DNA from: a virus
Length of the DNA: 49,832 bases
Virus record (IMG/VR): IMGVR_UViG_3300017934_000060
Span: 1 to 49,832 of that record
Strand: one strand, 5' to 3'
In this document: positions 1 to 8,401 of the stretch, in pieces
How the letters are laid out: the number at the start of each line of letters is the position of its first letter
Numbering within the stretch: the first letter of the stretch is position 1
Made by a program: the position numbers and the translations under genes
The notes under the pieces: generated by a model
Database searches by the model: none
Seen by the model: only the letters and a program-made list of their open reading frames with translations
What the model was told of the DNA's origin: nothing

Positions 1-494
1 ACGCGCAGGTACGGGAAGACCATCGCGCCGAGTTTGGCGAGCGTCTCGACCGCGGCCTTGATGGTTGCGCCGATCATGTCGGTGCGATACGTCGGCAGCT
101 TGTCGATGGTCACGACTTTCTTTTCAAAGTCGGCGAAGCGTGTGTCGAGCGTAGTGGAGAGAGCGTTCAACTTTTCCAGGATGGCTGCGGAGTCGCCGGT
201 GTCCGTGGCCTGCACGACGGAGGCGGATGTGGTCTTGGCGGCCTCAGCGGCACGGACAGCGGCGGCCCTTGCGGCCTCTACCTTCGCGGCCTCAGCGGTT
301 TTCGCGGCTTCGGCGGCCTTGGCAGCCTGCGCGGCGGTGTCGTCTTCACCAGGCTCCCCGTAGATGGCAAGCAGGTCACCGGCGAGGCTGTCGGTCACCT
401 TCAACGTCGGGTTGGCTTCAATCTTCGCCCTCACCGCTGCTTGTTCCTCGGGGCTGAGCACTTCCATCAGCCTGTCCAGCATCGTCTTGGCCAT
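1..494 (-). CDS. Alanine-rich coiled-coil head-region protein, C-terminus cut by the left edge
   Basis: The frame opens at an ATG at 494 behind a GGAAGGA-type ribosome site and is still open at base 1, so about 164 residues are visible. Residues 1-50 are mixed and acidic. Residues about 53-95 are a run of Ala-Ala-Glu/Lys repeats that should form a long coiled coil. A further helical, charged part follows. The gene is the most distal one in the leftward portal-side transcript, where siphophages usually carry scaffold, decoration or capsid genes. A scaffold or capsid-assembly role is inferred from position and composition only; no family was recognised. Confidence 0.7.
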   Translation of the reverse strand, partial: MAKTMLDRLMEVLSPEEQAAVRAKIEANPTLKVTDSLAGDLLAIYGEPGEDDTAAQAAKAAEAAKTAEAAKVEAARAAAVRAAEAAKTTSASVVQATDTGDSAAILEKLNALSTTLDTRFADFEKKVVTIDKLPTYRTDMIGATIKAAVETLAKLGAMVFPYLR

Positions 495-553
495 GATCTT
501 GTCCTTCCTTCCATCGAAATTACATCAGTACTACAGTCGAACGATTCCGGGTC

Positions 554-949
554 TTACACTGGGGCCGGGGCCGGTAACGCCGCTTCTCCTCCACCCGCGC
601 CAGCGCCTGCGCCAGTGGTAGCCGCAGCTGCCGGACTCATCCCCTCGGTCGCGCCCGTGGTCGCCGCAGCCGATGCGGGCTTGCCCTGCACCTTGTCCAC
701 ATACTGCTGCGCCAGGGTGACCATCTGCTGGATGAGTTCCTTGTTGGCGGGGTCGGTTTCCAGTTTGTCCATCTTCTTGACTACTTCGAGCAGGGCGACG
801 GCGGTCGAGACTTTCTCGCCTGTGGCGGCGGCATCGGCACCGCCGGGTTTACCAGCCGCCTTGTCGCCCCCCGCGTAGCCCGGCATCGCGCCGATCGCCG
901 AGTACACGTTCGGGAGCGAGGGCTTACGGGATGAAGTGGAGTCGGTCAT
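554..949 (-). CDS. Hypothetical head-region protein with Ala/Gly/Pro-rich tail
   Basis: This is a 131-residue protein. It has a Ser/Gly-rich start, one charged amphipathic helix region at about residues 48-88, and a low-complexity Ala-Thr-Gly-Pro tail. The ATG at 949 has no clear Shine-Dalgarno, but it lies only six bases beyond the stop of the gene before it, so it is probably translated by coupling. The gene lies between the portal and the left edge among small head-region genes. I do not recognise the family. A minor capsid or scaffold-associated role is a guess from position. Confidence 0.65.
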   Translation of the reverse strand: MTDSTSSRKPSLPNVYSAIGAMPGYAGGDKAAGKPGGADAAATGEKVSTAVALLEVVKKMDKLETDPANKELIQQMVTLAQQYVDKVQGKPASAAATTGATEGMSPAAAATTGAGAGAGGGEAALPAPAPV

Positions 950-955
950 CGCAGA

Positions 956-1204
956 TTACGGTTTCGGCCCCTTCGTGCCCTGATCGTAGCCCTTGGGGAA
1001 GCCGGTCTTCACGTCCGGCGAGACGGTGTTCGGCGGCCAGACGCCAGGGTGGATTTTGTGGCCGAAGGTGCACATCTCGCCGCCGCCGACCGCGATTTTG
1101 CCAGGCGCGCCGCCGAAGGACTCTTCGGTCGAACCCCGGCCATGGCCGGGGCCTTTGGCGACTTCCTTGTTGGCGCCGCCTTTCTTGCCGCTGTATCGAG
1201 CCAT
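956..1204 (-). CDS. Hypothetical Gly/Lys-rich small protein
   Basis: This is an 82-residue basic protein. Its first 40 residues are rich in Gly and Lys, and the only Cys is near residue 45. The ATG at 1204 follows a clear AAGGAG ribosome site with normal spacing, which supports expression. It precedes 554-949 on the same strand with a gap of only a few bases. No domain is recognised. Small glycine-rich proteins in this position occur in phage head operons, but no function can be assigned. Confidence 0.65.
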   Translation of the reverse strand: MARYSGKKGGANKEVAKGPGHGRGSTEESFGGAPGKIAVGGGEMCTFGHKIHPGVWPPNTVSPDVKTGFPKGYDQGTKGPKP

Positions 1205-1304
1205 CGGGAACTCCTTACAACAGGTGCGTGAAGCAGTGAATGGTTAATGTTGTAGGGGCCGACCGCGATGAACCGCCGCCGACCCCGTGGTTGGGGTGCG
1301 GGTA

Positions 1305-1358
1305 CTACTTACGGGATTTCTTGCGCCGTCCGTGGCGCCGTTTCTTGCCGCGAGCCAT
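1305..1358 (-). CDS. Possible 17-residue arginine/lysine-rich microprotein
   Basis: An ATG at 1358 stands five bases after AAAGGAGAG, one of the strongest ribosome sites in the window. It opens a 17-codon frame ending in TAG. The product is almost only Arg, Lys, Gly and His (begins MARGKKRRHG). It is the first possible gene downstream of two candidate promoters (1379-1407 and 1505-1534) and precedes the head genes. A nucleic-acid-binding or leader-peptide role is conceivable. The strong ribosome site could also simply be a leftover from a shortened gene. Confidence 0.5.
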   Translation of the reverse strand: MARGKKRRHGRRKKSRK

Positions 1359-1378
1359 AGCGACTCTCCTTTCTTCCG

Positions 1379-1407
1379 AGTATCCTGACCGCAGATATCT
1401 CGGAAAG
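1379..1407 (-). promoter_or_regulatory. Candidate promoter with AGATATCT in the spacer
   Basis: On the minus strand, CTTTCC (1407-1402) and GATACT (1384-1379) are 17 bases apart. The spacer contains the palindrome AGATATCT (1393-1400) followed by GCGG. The same arrangement is seen upstream of the gene starting at 46216. The -35 box is weak, so a bound activator would be needed if this is a true promoter. Confidence 0.35.
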
Positions 1408-1504
1408 CGCTGGACGTTTTGTCGAGGTCAGAACCTCTGGCTCCAATTTGTGCGTCCACTCGGAGGGCGAACCGTAAAACCGTGGTTCACCGCCTGATAG
1501 CGCA

Positions 1505-1534
1505 AGAATCTGTGATTTTGTTACTACCTGTCAA
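1505..1534 (-). promoter_or_regulatory. Candidate promoter upstream of head genes
   Basis: On the minus strand a perfect TTGACA (1534-1529) is followed after 18 bases by GATTCT (1510-1505). It lies just downstream of the terminator at 1599-1630 and would restart transcription into the head genes. The rest of the 1359-1678 gap shows no other gene. Confidence 0.4.
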
Positions 1535-1598
1535 CTTTCTGCTGAACAATATTTTGGGAGGAGATGCGGACAACGGCGGTGCCGAGGGCGGAACGAAG

Positions 1599-1630
1599 AT
1601 AAAAAGGGGGCAGAATGGTTCGCCCCCTTT
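1599..1630 (-). terminator. Rho-independent terminator
   Basis: On the minus strand a perfect 9-bp stem AAAGGGGGC / GCCCCCTTT closes a 10-base loop and runs straight into a T tract. It follows the 1679-1966 gene and should end the portal-side transcript before the head genes are restarted. Confidence 0.85.
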
Positions 1631-1678
1631 GGCCCGAACAGCAGTGTTTATGCGGTTTCCAGCAACACCAGATGTATG

Positions 1679-1966
1679 TTATCCGACATCTTCGGCGCGT
1701 GGCAGAACTTTGAACTTCAGTTCTCCACTGCCCCAGACGATTTTACCCACGTCGGTCGGGTCGGGCGCGGAACCGGGAGGATATGTCGGCTGCCTGACCT
1801 CCGTGTGTCCGTTCGACTCGACGTACAGCACCTTGTCGTCCGGCACCTGCTCGGCGATGCCCTTCACTGCGTCCTTGATAGCCTGCGGGCAGTACGCCCC
1901 CGCATCGCGTTCGACCTTTGCGGATACTGCGCTTGCCTTGCCTGCGTAAGTGAATCCCCAACTCAT
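1679..1966 (-). CDS. Hypothetical phage protein
   Basis: This is a 95-residue protein whose ATG at 1966 follows AGGAGGCGTT, a near-perfect ribosome site. It is soluble, with a helical N-terminal half and a Pro/Gly-rich, beta-like C-terminal half. There is one Cys and no membrane segment. It is transcribed with the portal and is followed by a strong terminator. No family is recognised; a small virion or assembly protein is possible from its position. Confidence 0.7.
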   Translation of the reverse strand: MSWGFTYAGKASAVSAKVERDAGAYCPQAIKDAVKGIAEQVPDDKVLYVESNGHTEVRQPTYPPGSAPDPTDVGKIVWGSGELKFKVLPRAEDVG

Positions 1967-2083
1967 AACGCCTCCTTTATTGGCGGTTGGCTATGTCTCA
2001 GTTGATGGTTACGACCGTCCGTGGACTGCGCACTCAGAATGTGCGCGTGGCCCGAACGCCATCGTGTCGGATTAGAAGAACCC

Positions 2084-2512
2084 TTATCCCGTTCGCCTTA
2101 TCGTGACTGCACAACTGGCGTGGTCGCAGTAGCGATTTCGGGCACACCTTACCTGCTCCTTCGGACGATGCACCTTTACCAGCTCATAGCCGACAATGTC
2201 GGCCAAGATGCCATGCCAAGTTTCTTCCGTCAATGGGCCATCAAGCAAGTCATTACCGCGGTTCCAATCTTCGCCAGCACGCGGCTTGCGAGATGAGGCA
2301 ATACAACCGAGATACGTCCTTCCGGGTTGCGGCCCTGTGCACGCAGATATCCGATATGAGTTAATGTCGGTGTAGAGACGGATGGAGAAGTAATACTCCT
2401 CGTGGTCACCTTCTCCGCGCGTCCAGTTCTCGACAACTTCTACGTTCTCCCCCCAACGTGCGTAACGCACGTCACGGTCGAACCACTTCATCAGGTCTTT
2501 CACGTCGGCCAT
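2084..2512 (-). CDS. Hypothetical conserved-looking phage protein
   Basis: This is a 142-residue soluble protein starting at an ATG at 2512 behind AAGGAGG. It is rich in Trp, Tyr and charged residues in its first 60 residues and has several Cys in the last 30, near CARNRYCDH. It follows the portal with a gap of about 30 bases and belongs to the same transcript. No domain is recognised. The 118-base gap after it holds only a small GCGCAC...GTGCGC hairpin (2028-2046) without a T tract. Confidence 0.7.
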   Translation of the reverse strand: MADVKDLMKWFDRDVRYARWGENVEVVENWTRGEGDHEEYYFSIRLYTDINSYRISACTGPQPGRTYLGCIASSRKPRAGEDWNRGNDLLDGPLTEETWHGILADIVGYELVKVHRPKEQVRCARNRYCDHASCAVTIRRTG

Positions 2513-2545
2513 AACAGCCTCCTTGGTTGGATTTACGACAACACT

Positions 2546-4417
2546 TTATTTGCGCTTGCCTCCCGCCGCGCCCTTTCCCGTCAACGCAGCGGCGGCAGCG
2601 GCCACCAATATCTTCGTGCGGGCTTCAGCCAGCAACTCCGCTCGGTTCTCGTCGTAATTGAAATTGCTATCAAGAATTTTGAACAACTGCTTGTCGCTGA
2701 TCTTCCCCATCTTTGACAGCGCGAACGCCCACTGGATTTTCTGGTCTTTCTGTGACTGCAACAGGGTATCGCGCCTGATAACACCCTGGAACTTGCGTAC
2801 GAACTCCTCCGGTTTCATCCCCTGCGGGATAGCCTCGCCGTAGATAGGACGGTAATCAGCAGAGGAGATACCTTGAGCCCCGAGAATAGCGACGCGATGG
2901 CCGACGCCATAAAACTGCAACATGTCGCTGATGACCATTTGTCCGGCGTCCTCGATGAACGACGCCAGCGCCTTGGACTCGACCTTCACGGGCAGTGACC
3001 GCGAGGACATAATCATCTCCAACGAGTCGCCGCCAGGGACTTGTTTCTTGGCCAGCGCCTGCTGCACAGCGGCGGCCCCGGAGGACATATCGAACTCTTT
3101 GCTCACCTCCTGCAGATAACTGAACACCCAGCCGGGGATCTCGGCGCGCTTAGCGAACTCGGGGGCACGCGGAGCGTTGTTGTTGTAGCGAATCTTGCCG
3201 CCGAACGCCCCCGGGTCGAGGGCGTCCCAGTCAGCAGCCGGGAACAAACCCTTGGGGCCGATCAGGGTGGGCTCGACAATGGCGTTAATCATATCCAGCA
3301 CGCCGCCCATTATTCTATTAGTGATCGACTGCATCTGCATCCATGACCGTGCTACCGGATCGCCCGAGAGCTTCCATGGCACGCGGAAGGGACGGAACAC
3401 GGGGAAGGGGAAGCGGGCGTGCCAGTAGGGATTGCAGGTGTCTTCCAGTACCTTGCCGCCCGCCGTGACGATAACGCGACCGCGCGGAAACAGCGGCTCG
3501 CCGGGTTCGACGCGATAGGCCCAGTTGACCAGCGGATTACCCTGACTATCGGCTGGCCCGACGGTAACGGTTTCGCCTGACTCGTTGACCGAATCGTCGC
3601 GTAGCCAAAACTCCTTCTGCATCGCCATCGGGTAAGCGGCGTCCCCGGCGGTAGAGGACTTGCGAATACCCAGCGACACACGCAGGGCCTCACCCATCCT
3701 CGACCACGACTCTTTCGATATCCGTGATGGCCGGTGGAATGAGCCGCCCAGTTGGCCGCCGTATTCCATGTCGTACTCGACGCGCGAGGCTAGGTGTTTG
3801 CCGAAACGTCTGGCGATGGCGTCGCGCGTGACGATGGGGAAGAAAATTTGACACTCGGCCTGCTGCGGGTCAGTCCCCGCCCCCAGCACCGCCCACTGCC
3901 AGGGCGCGATAGACACCATCTCCACGTCGCCCATGCCGCCAGCGAGTTGGGAGTTCCACTGGATCTTGGCGGGGCCGGTGTGGAGAAGACCGTAGAGGAT
4001 GACATCATGAAGGCGGTCTTCCAGATGGGACTTCATCGCCCAATGGACGGCCAACTCGTTCAGGATGCGCTGAAAATCGGAATAGCTGTTGAGGGTGTCA
4101 AAAAGTTTAACGGTGAAGTCGATGGAGAGGTCGGTGAGGAGTCCTACGTTATCGACGAAGTGGCGGCGCAGCTTGTTCAGGACTGGACGGTTTCTGGCGT
4201 AGCGGGCGCGCTCTCCCCACTGTTCTCCCTCCAGATATCTGATTATCTTGGTGGTCTCGCGGGTTTCACGCTCACGGTCACGGTCTTCCGTGGCCTGCTC
4301 ATAGAGTCTGTCCGTGTACTCGACCACATCGCGTTCCAGCTCCTCGGCACGTGACGGAGAGATGAGAGAAGGGCGCGGGGTCTCGGCGGCGGGAGCGGAG
4401 ATAGCGGAGGTCGCCAT
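2546..4417 (-). CDS. Phage portal protein
   Basis: The product (623 residues) forms the dodecameric ring at the capsid vertex through which DNA enters and leaves. Length and layout fit large portals: a charged helical N-terminus, a central part with YHARFPFPVFRP and PVARSWMQMQ segments, the MGGVLDMINAIVEPT stretch typical of the portal core, and a helical C-terminus ending in an Ala/Lys tail. It lies downstream of TerL with accessory genes between, the usual order. Upstream GTG (4423) and ATG (4417) starts compete; neither has a Shine-Dalgarno. An extended -10 (TGGTATAAC) ends eight bases before the ATG, so a leaderless start at 4417 is likely. The N-terminal 25 residues are low complexity. 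Confidence 0.85.
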   Translation of the reverse strand: MATSAISAPAAETPRPSLISPSRAEELERDVVEYTDRLYEQATEDRDRERETRETTKIIRYLEGEQWGERARYARNRPVLNKLRRHFVDNVGLLTDLSIDFTVKLFDTLNSYSDFQRILNELAVHWAMKSHLEDRLHDVILYGLLHTGPAKIQWNSQLAGGMGDVEMVSIAPWQWAVLGAGTDPQQAECQIFFPIVTRDAIARRFGKHLASRVEYDMEYGGQLGGSFHRPSRISKESWSRMGEALRVSLGIRKSSTAGDAAYPMAMQKEFWLRDDSVNESGETVTVGPADSQGNPLVNWAYRVEPGEPLFPRGRVIVTAGGKVLEDTCNPYWHARFPFPVFRPFRVPWKLSGDPVARSWMQMQSITNRIMGGVLDMINAIVEPTLIGPKGLFPAADWDALDPGAFGGKIRYNNNAPRAPEFAKRAEIPGWVFSYLQEVSKEFDMSSGAAAVQQALAKKQVPGGDSLEMIMSSRSLPVKVESKALASFIEDAGQMVISDMLQFYGVGHRVAILGAQGISSADYRPIYGEAIPQGMKPEEFVRKFQGVIRRDTLLQSQKDQKIQWAFALSKMGKISDKQLFKILDSNFNYDENRAELLAEARTKILVAAAAAALTGKGAAGGKRK

Positions 4418-4425
4418 CAGCACAG

Positions 4426-4434
4426 GTTATACCA
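4426..4434 (-). promoter_or_regulatory. Extended -10 promoter for the portal gene
   Basis: On the minus strand TGG immediately precedes TATAAC (4431-4426), an extended -10 element; no good -35 is present. The expected start of transcription falls at or next to the portal ATG, matching the lack of a ribosome site there. Confidence 0.4.
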
Positions 4435-4455
4435 CTAAATGAACGACGAGGCCAT

Positions 4456-4962
4456 TTACCCCTCGCCTACCGTTGACCTTAGCATCTGCTGCATCCGCTC
4501 CAGGCGCTCGACGGCCTCGCTGCGCTCTTTCTCCATCTGCTTGAAAGAGTCAAGGGCACTCAATATTTGGGAGCCGTTGACCAGACCGCGCTTGCGCAGT
4601 TCAGCGGCCTCCGAGCCCTGTATGAACAATATTGCGTCGTCCGCCAGCAGGTCGAGCATGGTGCCGATGGTGGTGTAGAGGCGACCAGCGAGTTTCTCCT
4701 CCAGCGCCGTCTTGGTCTGCGGCATTACCCACACCGGCCACTTGATGGCCGTCGGATTAGGCTGTTCCTTTAGGATGGCCGACATGGGCACCATTTCGGC
4801 GTGCATACGCTGGAGTTGCAACCAGTCGAACGTGTGTTGGAACGGACAGCAAAATTTGTGCATCTCCCTTTTCAGGGGAACATTGGGCGTGCCGTTGTCG
4901 CGACAAGCGGGGCAATGGACGTAGGCTTGCGATTCATCAAGAGGAGGCACTAGGTTTGGCAC
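4456..4962 (-). CDS. Zinc-ribbon protein upstream of the portal
   Basis: This is a 168-residue protein. An N-terminal CPAC pair (residues about 18-21) and a CC pair at about 38-39 probably bind one metal ion. Long helices follow, the last of them (about 130-160) strongly charged and coiled-coil-like. The GTG start at 4962 lies inside the 3' end of the homing endonuclease gene, behind AGAAGG. It lies directly upstream of the portal gene. No family is recognised; a head-assembly role is inferred only from position. Confidence 0.65.
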   Translation of the reverse strand: MPNLVPPLDESQAYVHCPACRDNGTPNVPLKREMHKFCCPFQHTFDWLQLQRMHAEMVPMSAILKEQPNPTAIKWPVWVMPQTKTALEEKLAGRLYTTIGTMLDLLADDAILFIQGSEAAELRKRGLVNGSQILSALDSFKQMEKERSEAVERLERMQQMLRSTVGEG

Positions 4963-5618
4963 GTTGCGGCCTTCTTTCTCCTAACGGTTCTGTCGAACGG
5001 CACCGTAAGAGCCTCTTCATCACTCCAACCCCGATTCAGTCTGTTAAGAAGGCTACCCCGATTCACTCCAATAATCTCGGCCCACTCGCTGGCGCATTTA
5101 GTTTTTCCGCGAAAAGTAACTATGCGGTTGCTGCTCTGATTGCGCGCGGACTCTTTAGGGGTGACGAACCGACAATTAGATGGACAGTACGGCGAGTTCT
5201 CCCCCGCAATACGATCCAACCACAGTCCGCGCTTATAACCGTTGGAGATCGCCCATCGGAAAAACTTGCTACGATCCAGTATCCACTCCTCATAAACGGT
5301 TACACCCTTGCCGCCATAACTATCGAAATTAGAAGCCCACTCCGGTCGATAGCAGCGCTTCATCATGTCCTCATATACCCAGTTGAGAGGATGCCGAGAC
5401 ATGCCGTGCGTCGTGGAGCGTAGCCTTACGGATTCGCGGCGCAGGCAACCGCAACTTTTAACCTTACCCGCAATGAGACAACCGCTCTGTGCTGTATGAA
5501 AGTTGCCGCAATCACAAAGACAAAGCCAGCGGGCAGAGGTTCTGCCAGGATTCTCTACCCGAGCAACCACAATAAGCCGCGCGAACCTTTGACCAGTCAG
5601 ATCAGTGAATTGTCCCAC
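4950..5618 (-). CDS. Free-standing homing endonuclease, HNH/AP2 type
   Basis: This is a 222-residue protein with the layout of phage homing endonucleases. A zinc-ribbon repeat (CDCGN at about 35 and SCGC at about 55) comes first. Then comes the HNH-like core WLDRIAGENSPYCPSNCRFV, and last a DNA-recognition tail containing WAEIIGVNRGSLLNRLNRGW that looks like a helix-turn-helix. Such enzymes cut cognate alleles lacking the gene and spread by repair. The GTG start at 5618 follows AGAGG. It overlaps both neighbours by a few bases, so it is inserted between genes, not inside one. It has no expected role in virion assembly. Confidence 0.85.
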   Translation of the reverse strand: MGQFTDLTGQRFARLIVVARVENPGRTSARWLCLCDCGNFHTAQSGCLIAGKVKSCGCLRRESVRLRSTTHGMSRHPLNWVYEDMMKRCYRPEWASNFDSYGGKGVTVYEEWILDRSKFFRWAISNGYKRGLWLDRIAGENSPYCPSNCRFVTPKESARNQSSNRIVTFRGKTKCASEWAEIIGVNRGSLLNRLNRGWSDEEALTVPFDRTVRRKKAATCQT

Positions 5619-5943
5619 TGACGGCCTCTCTCGTCTTGATGGAACGTCGACGGCTGGGGTGACAGTGGGCTACGAACTTTCTTCCCTCCCGACGATAGTC
5701 GTGAAATCGCCCAACGAAGTGCGTGCTCTCGCCCAGCGCCCTCAATTCGTCGGCGAGGGCAGTCACTCCGTCATAACACAACCCTTGACGGTGAGACCTC
5801 TCAATAGAGCGAACGACCTTCGAGGCAGATCTTGCCAACAGTGCCACGAACTCTTCGGAGGCGGACTCACTGTTGCTGAACCCGTAGGCGGTCGCTAGCG
5901 ATTGCACCAACGGACGCAGACGAAATCTGTCCACTTTACTCAT
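5602..5943 (-). CDS. Hypothetical protein beside XRE regulator
   Basis: This is a 113-residue soluble, basic protein with a Ser/Ala-rich helical middle and a His/Arg-rich C-terminus. It starts at an ATG at 5943 that overlaps the stop of the XRE regulator by four bases, so the two are translationally coupled. That spacing suggests a functional link, for example a partner or antagonist of the regulator, but no family is recognised. Confidence 0.6.
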   Translation of the reverse strand: MSKVDRFRLRPLVQSLATAYGFSNSESASEEFVALLARSASKVVRSIERSHRQGLCYDGVTALADELRALGESTHFVGRFHDYRREGRKFVAHCHPSRRRSIKTREAVSGTIH

Positions 5944-6149
5944 AGACTGTGCTCCTTTTTCGGATGAGGTTTATTGTTCTCTGCCAACAGCCACAGCAGT
6001 ATTGCGCGCAGTGTACGGGTATTAGGAAGTTTGCCCTGCTCGATACGCAACAGAGTAGAGGCGTTAGTGCCAATCTGCTGGGCAACGGTACGGAGATCGA
6101 GTTCTTCCATCAGTCGCCAACGGCGCAGCACCCGTCCCAAGTTCATCAT
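5940..6149 (-). CDS. XRE-family helix-turn-helix regulator
   Basis: This is a 69-residue Cro/CI-type DNA-binding protein. The helix-turn-helix covers about residues 16-45: LDLRTVAQQIGTNASTLLRIEQGK fits the family pattern of helix 2, turn, recognition helix and the following E-x-G. The frame also allows a TTG at 6167. The ATG at 6149 is preferred because TTGCAG and TACAAT boxes end seven bases before it, predicting a leaderless message. It lies just after terL and may repress late or head transcription, or act in immunity; the sequence does not say which. Confidence 0.75.
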   Translation of the reverse strand: MMNLGRVLRRWRLMEELDLRTVAQQIGTNASTLLRIEQGKLPNTRTLRAILLWLLAENNKPHPKKEHSL

Positions 6150-6157
6150 AAAGTTGG

Positions 6158-6186
6158 ATTGTAGCAAGAAGATAAGAGGACTGCAA
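6158..6186 (-). promoter_or_regulatory. Promoter for the XRE regulator, predicted leaderless transcript
   Basis: On the minus strand TTGCAG (6186-6181) and TACAAT (6163-6158) are separated by exactly 17 bases. Only seven bases lie between the -10 box and the ATG at 6149, so transcription should begin at or next to the start codon. No Shine-Dalgarno is present. CI-type repressors of lambdoid phages use the same arrangement. Confidence 0.6.
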
Positions 6187-6190
6187 CGAA

Positions 6191-8401
6191 TTATATTTCG
6201 TCGTCCGCGTCACCGGAATAATGCCGTGCGGTGAGCAAATCTCGCTGAGCAGACACCACGTCCGGTAAAATGTGCTTCGGTTCCATTCCCTGCTGATACA
6301 ACTGGCCTTCGGCGCTATCCGGGGCGTCAAAAATCGGACTAAATACTGTATTCGCTTTCATGGCCACGACGGCCTGCACGCGCCACGGCAACTTGAACTT
6401 GTACTGCCTCTCGCATTTGGCGATCATCTCGTGGGCAGCCTGTTCACTGGGGAACTGGTCTTGCACCTGCCGTCCGTACTGGTCGATGATAATCCACTGC
6501 TGCGGCGCCTTGGGCATCACCCCGGCGGCGGTGGCCGAGTTGGCAGAGGTGCCCATGGCCATGCGGTCAGTCAACTCCGCACGTTTGCCCCCCTGATGGG
6601 AGGCGCAGATGGCGATGATGTGGGCGAGCACGAGGTCATCGTTGTTGTAGATACCGGCGGCCTTGGTCTCGCCCTCGTAGCGACCGAAGTCGCGCATTTC
6701 CTCAATGGCGTGGCGGCTACGGATGACGATCATGTGGTCGAGCAGGCGTTCACCCATGCGGTTGATGGCATCCTCGCGGGTGCGCGAATTGGTGACCCAG
6801 TGGATATGCTGGGTGGCCACGTTGGTCACCTTATCTAAGTGTTTCCACCTATAGATGTTTGGAAAATCTAACGTCCATCTAAGCTCATCGCAGGTGGTGA
6901 TACCAGCCAGTGCATATTCGCAGGCCAGTTCGCAATCCCCGTACCAGTGTCCGATAGCGGCCAGTACGCGAGCGAAATGACTGGCGTTGATGTGACCGTG
7001 CCACTCTGCTACCTGCACGTCAGGCTCGTTGCCCCAGCCAAGGCGATAGACGGCGGCGGCAGAAAAGTCGTTGCCCTCGCCAGACCCGCCCACGTCGGCA
7101 GCCAGATAGTATTCAGCAGCGGAGGATTCAAAGTCTGGATATTCCCAGACCCAGAACCTGTTCTGCCAGTCCGGCTTGTCCATCAACTCGGCTTCCACAG
7201 GCTTATGGAGATGGAGAATGGGCGGCGTGTCCATCGAGGTGTACTCGATTTCGCCGATAGCCACGGGGTCGATCACATTTTCGCGCTGCTGACGATTCAG
7301 TTCCTTGCGCGGGAAGGCGCAGAAGCCGCTGGAGATGAAGGCCTCGCCCGGAGTTGTCGGGTAGGCCTCGTAATGGGTCTCATCCGAACCCGTAGAGTTG
7401 ATGGTCTCAATGATGTCCTGACGTCGCCATTTGAAGAATCCCAAGGGGATGACGAAATTTTCTTTTTTGCGTACGGCTTCGCGCAGAGCTCGCTCCTCGG
7501 GCGTGAGCACGAAGTTGTCGCTCCTGCGCACTGGCAGCGAATACTTCCGCACTTTGTAAACGGGGATGAAAATAGGTACCCAAATGGAGCGTCCCGACTC
7601 CGCCGCCCGCCACATATTCCAGAACAGCCCGGTACGACCAAAAGCCGTGGACTCCAAGATGGCGATGATGTCGGGGGCATTCATGGAGGGCTTGATATCT
7701 GCGGTCCAAGCATTGGCATCAGGCCAACGCGAGACCTCGCTGGCATGTAGGTTACGCAGACTGCGACCGATAGCGATACCGGTAGACTTCTGCGCATTGG
7801 ATACGATAAGCGTTGAACCCAGCCCAGGGTCAGTGATGCGCCGCGTCTCGTCCGAGCGCTGGAAAATGACGTGCAGACCCTGCTGCTTGGACAGATACTC
7901 GGGGCGGAGAAAAGGGGGGAGGTTATGGTAGGCATCCATCATACGCTGGAAGATTTCCAGCGACACACGGTCATCCTGCGCCATGGCCAATGAGTAAGTC
8001 TGAGGAACGAAGATGGTGCCGTGGAAGACGATGGATGCTGCCCAAGTAGTGCCAGTGGCTTGCCGTGGTTTGAGAACGATGCCTCGAAAGCAACCCCGCT
8101 CACGCCACTCGCGTTCCAGTATCTCCTGCAAGAACTCCTGCTGATCGAGCAGCGGATACATGGTCTTGAGCACACCCTGCTCATCGCGGATGACATGATA
8201 ATTCTCCATGTAGTAGCGACGGCTGGTAATGCAACGTTCCAATTCACGATCTACAAAATCGGATTCGTCGCTATCAAGGGATTCCCAGAAGCGGAGATAC
8301 GTTTCCAGATCAGTTTTAGAGGCGTGCTGGGCAAGCAGGAATTTTTCGTCCAGCACCTCGATGGCGTCGTTGAGGGAATCGTCTTTGCGGGGGAGACGCA
8401 T
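6191..8401 (-). CDS. terL: Terminase large subunit
   Basis: This is the ATP-driven DNA packaging motor and headful nuclease, 736 residues. The ATPase domain shows a Walker A variant KPRQATGTT at about 111-119 and a Walker B/SE motif LHASEVSRW ending near 226, typical of phage TerL. The RNase H-like nuclease domain begins near AADVGGSGEGNDFS (catalytic Asp at about 436). The C-terminal 150 residues are an extra region. The ATG directly follows the TAG of the terS gene. TerS, TerL, accessory genes and portal lie in the usual order on one leftward transcript. Confidence 0.93.
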   Translation of the reverse strand: MRLPRKDDSLNDAIEVLDEKFLLAQHASKTDLETYLRFWESLDSDESDFVDRELERCITSRRYYMENYHVIRDEQGVLKTMYPLLDQQEFLQEILEREWRERGCFRGIVLKPRQATGTTWAASIVFHGTIFVPQTYSLAMAQDDRVSLEIFQRMMDAYHNLPPFLRPEYLSKQQGLHVIFQRSDETRRITDPGLGSTLIVSNAQKSTGIAIGRSLRNLHASEVSRWPDANAWTADIKPSMNAPDIIAILESTAFGRTGLFWNMWRAAESGRSIWVPIFIPVYKVRKYSLPVRRSDNFVLTPEERALREAVRKKENFVIPLGFFKWRRQDIIETINSTGSDETHYEAYPTTPGEAFISSGFCAFPRKELNRQQRENVIDPVAIGEIEYTSMDTPPILHLHKPVEAELMDKPDWQNRFWVWEYPDFESSAAEYYLAADVGGSGEGNDFSAAAVYRLGWGNEPDVQVAEWHGHINASHFARVLAAIGHWYGDCELACEYALAGITTCDELRWTLDFPNIYRWKHLDKVTNVATQHIHWVTNSRTREDAINRMGERLLDHMIVIRSRHAIEEMRDFGRYEGETKAAGIYNNDDLVLAHIIAICASHQGGKRAELTDRMAMGTSANSATAAGVMPKAPQQWIIIDQYGRQVQDQFPSEQAAHEMIAKCERQYKFKLPWRVQAVVAMKANTVFSPIFDAPDSAEGQLYQQGMEPKHILPDVVSAQRDLLTARHYSGDADDEI

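Noticed and set aside
2028-2046. GCGCAC...GTGCGC hairpin in the gap after the 2084 gene
   Set aside because: The six-base stem has no T tract on either strand and no gene boundary that needs it.
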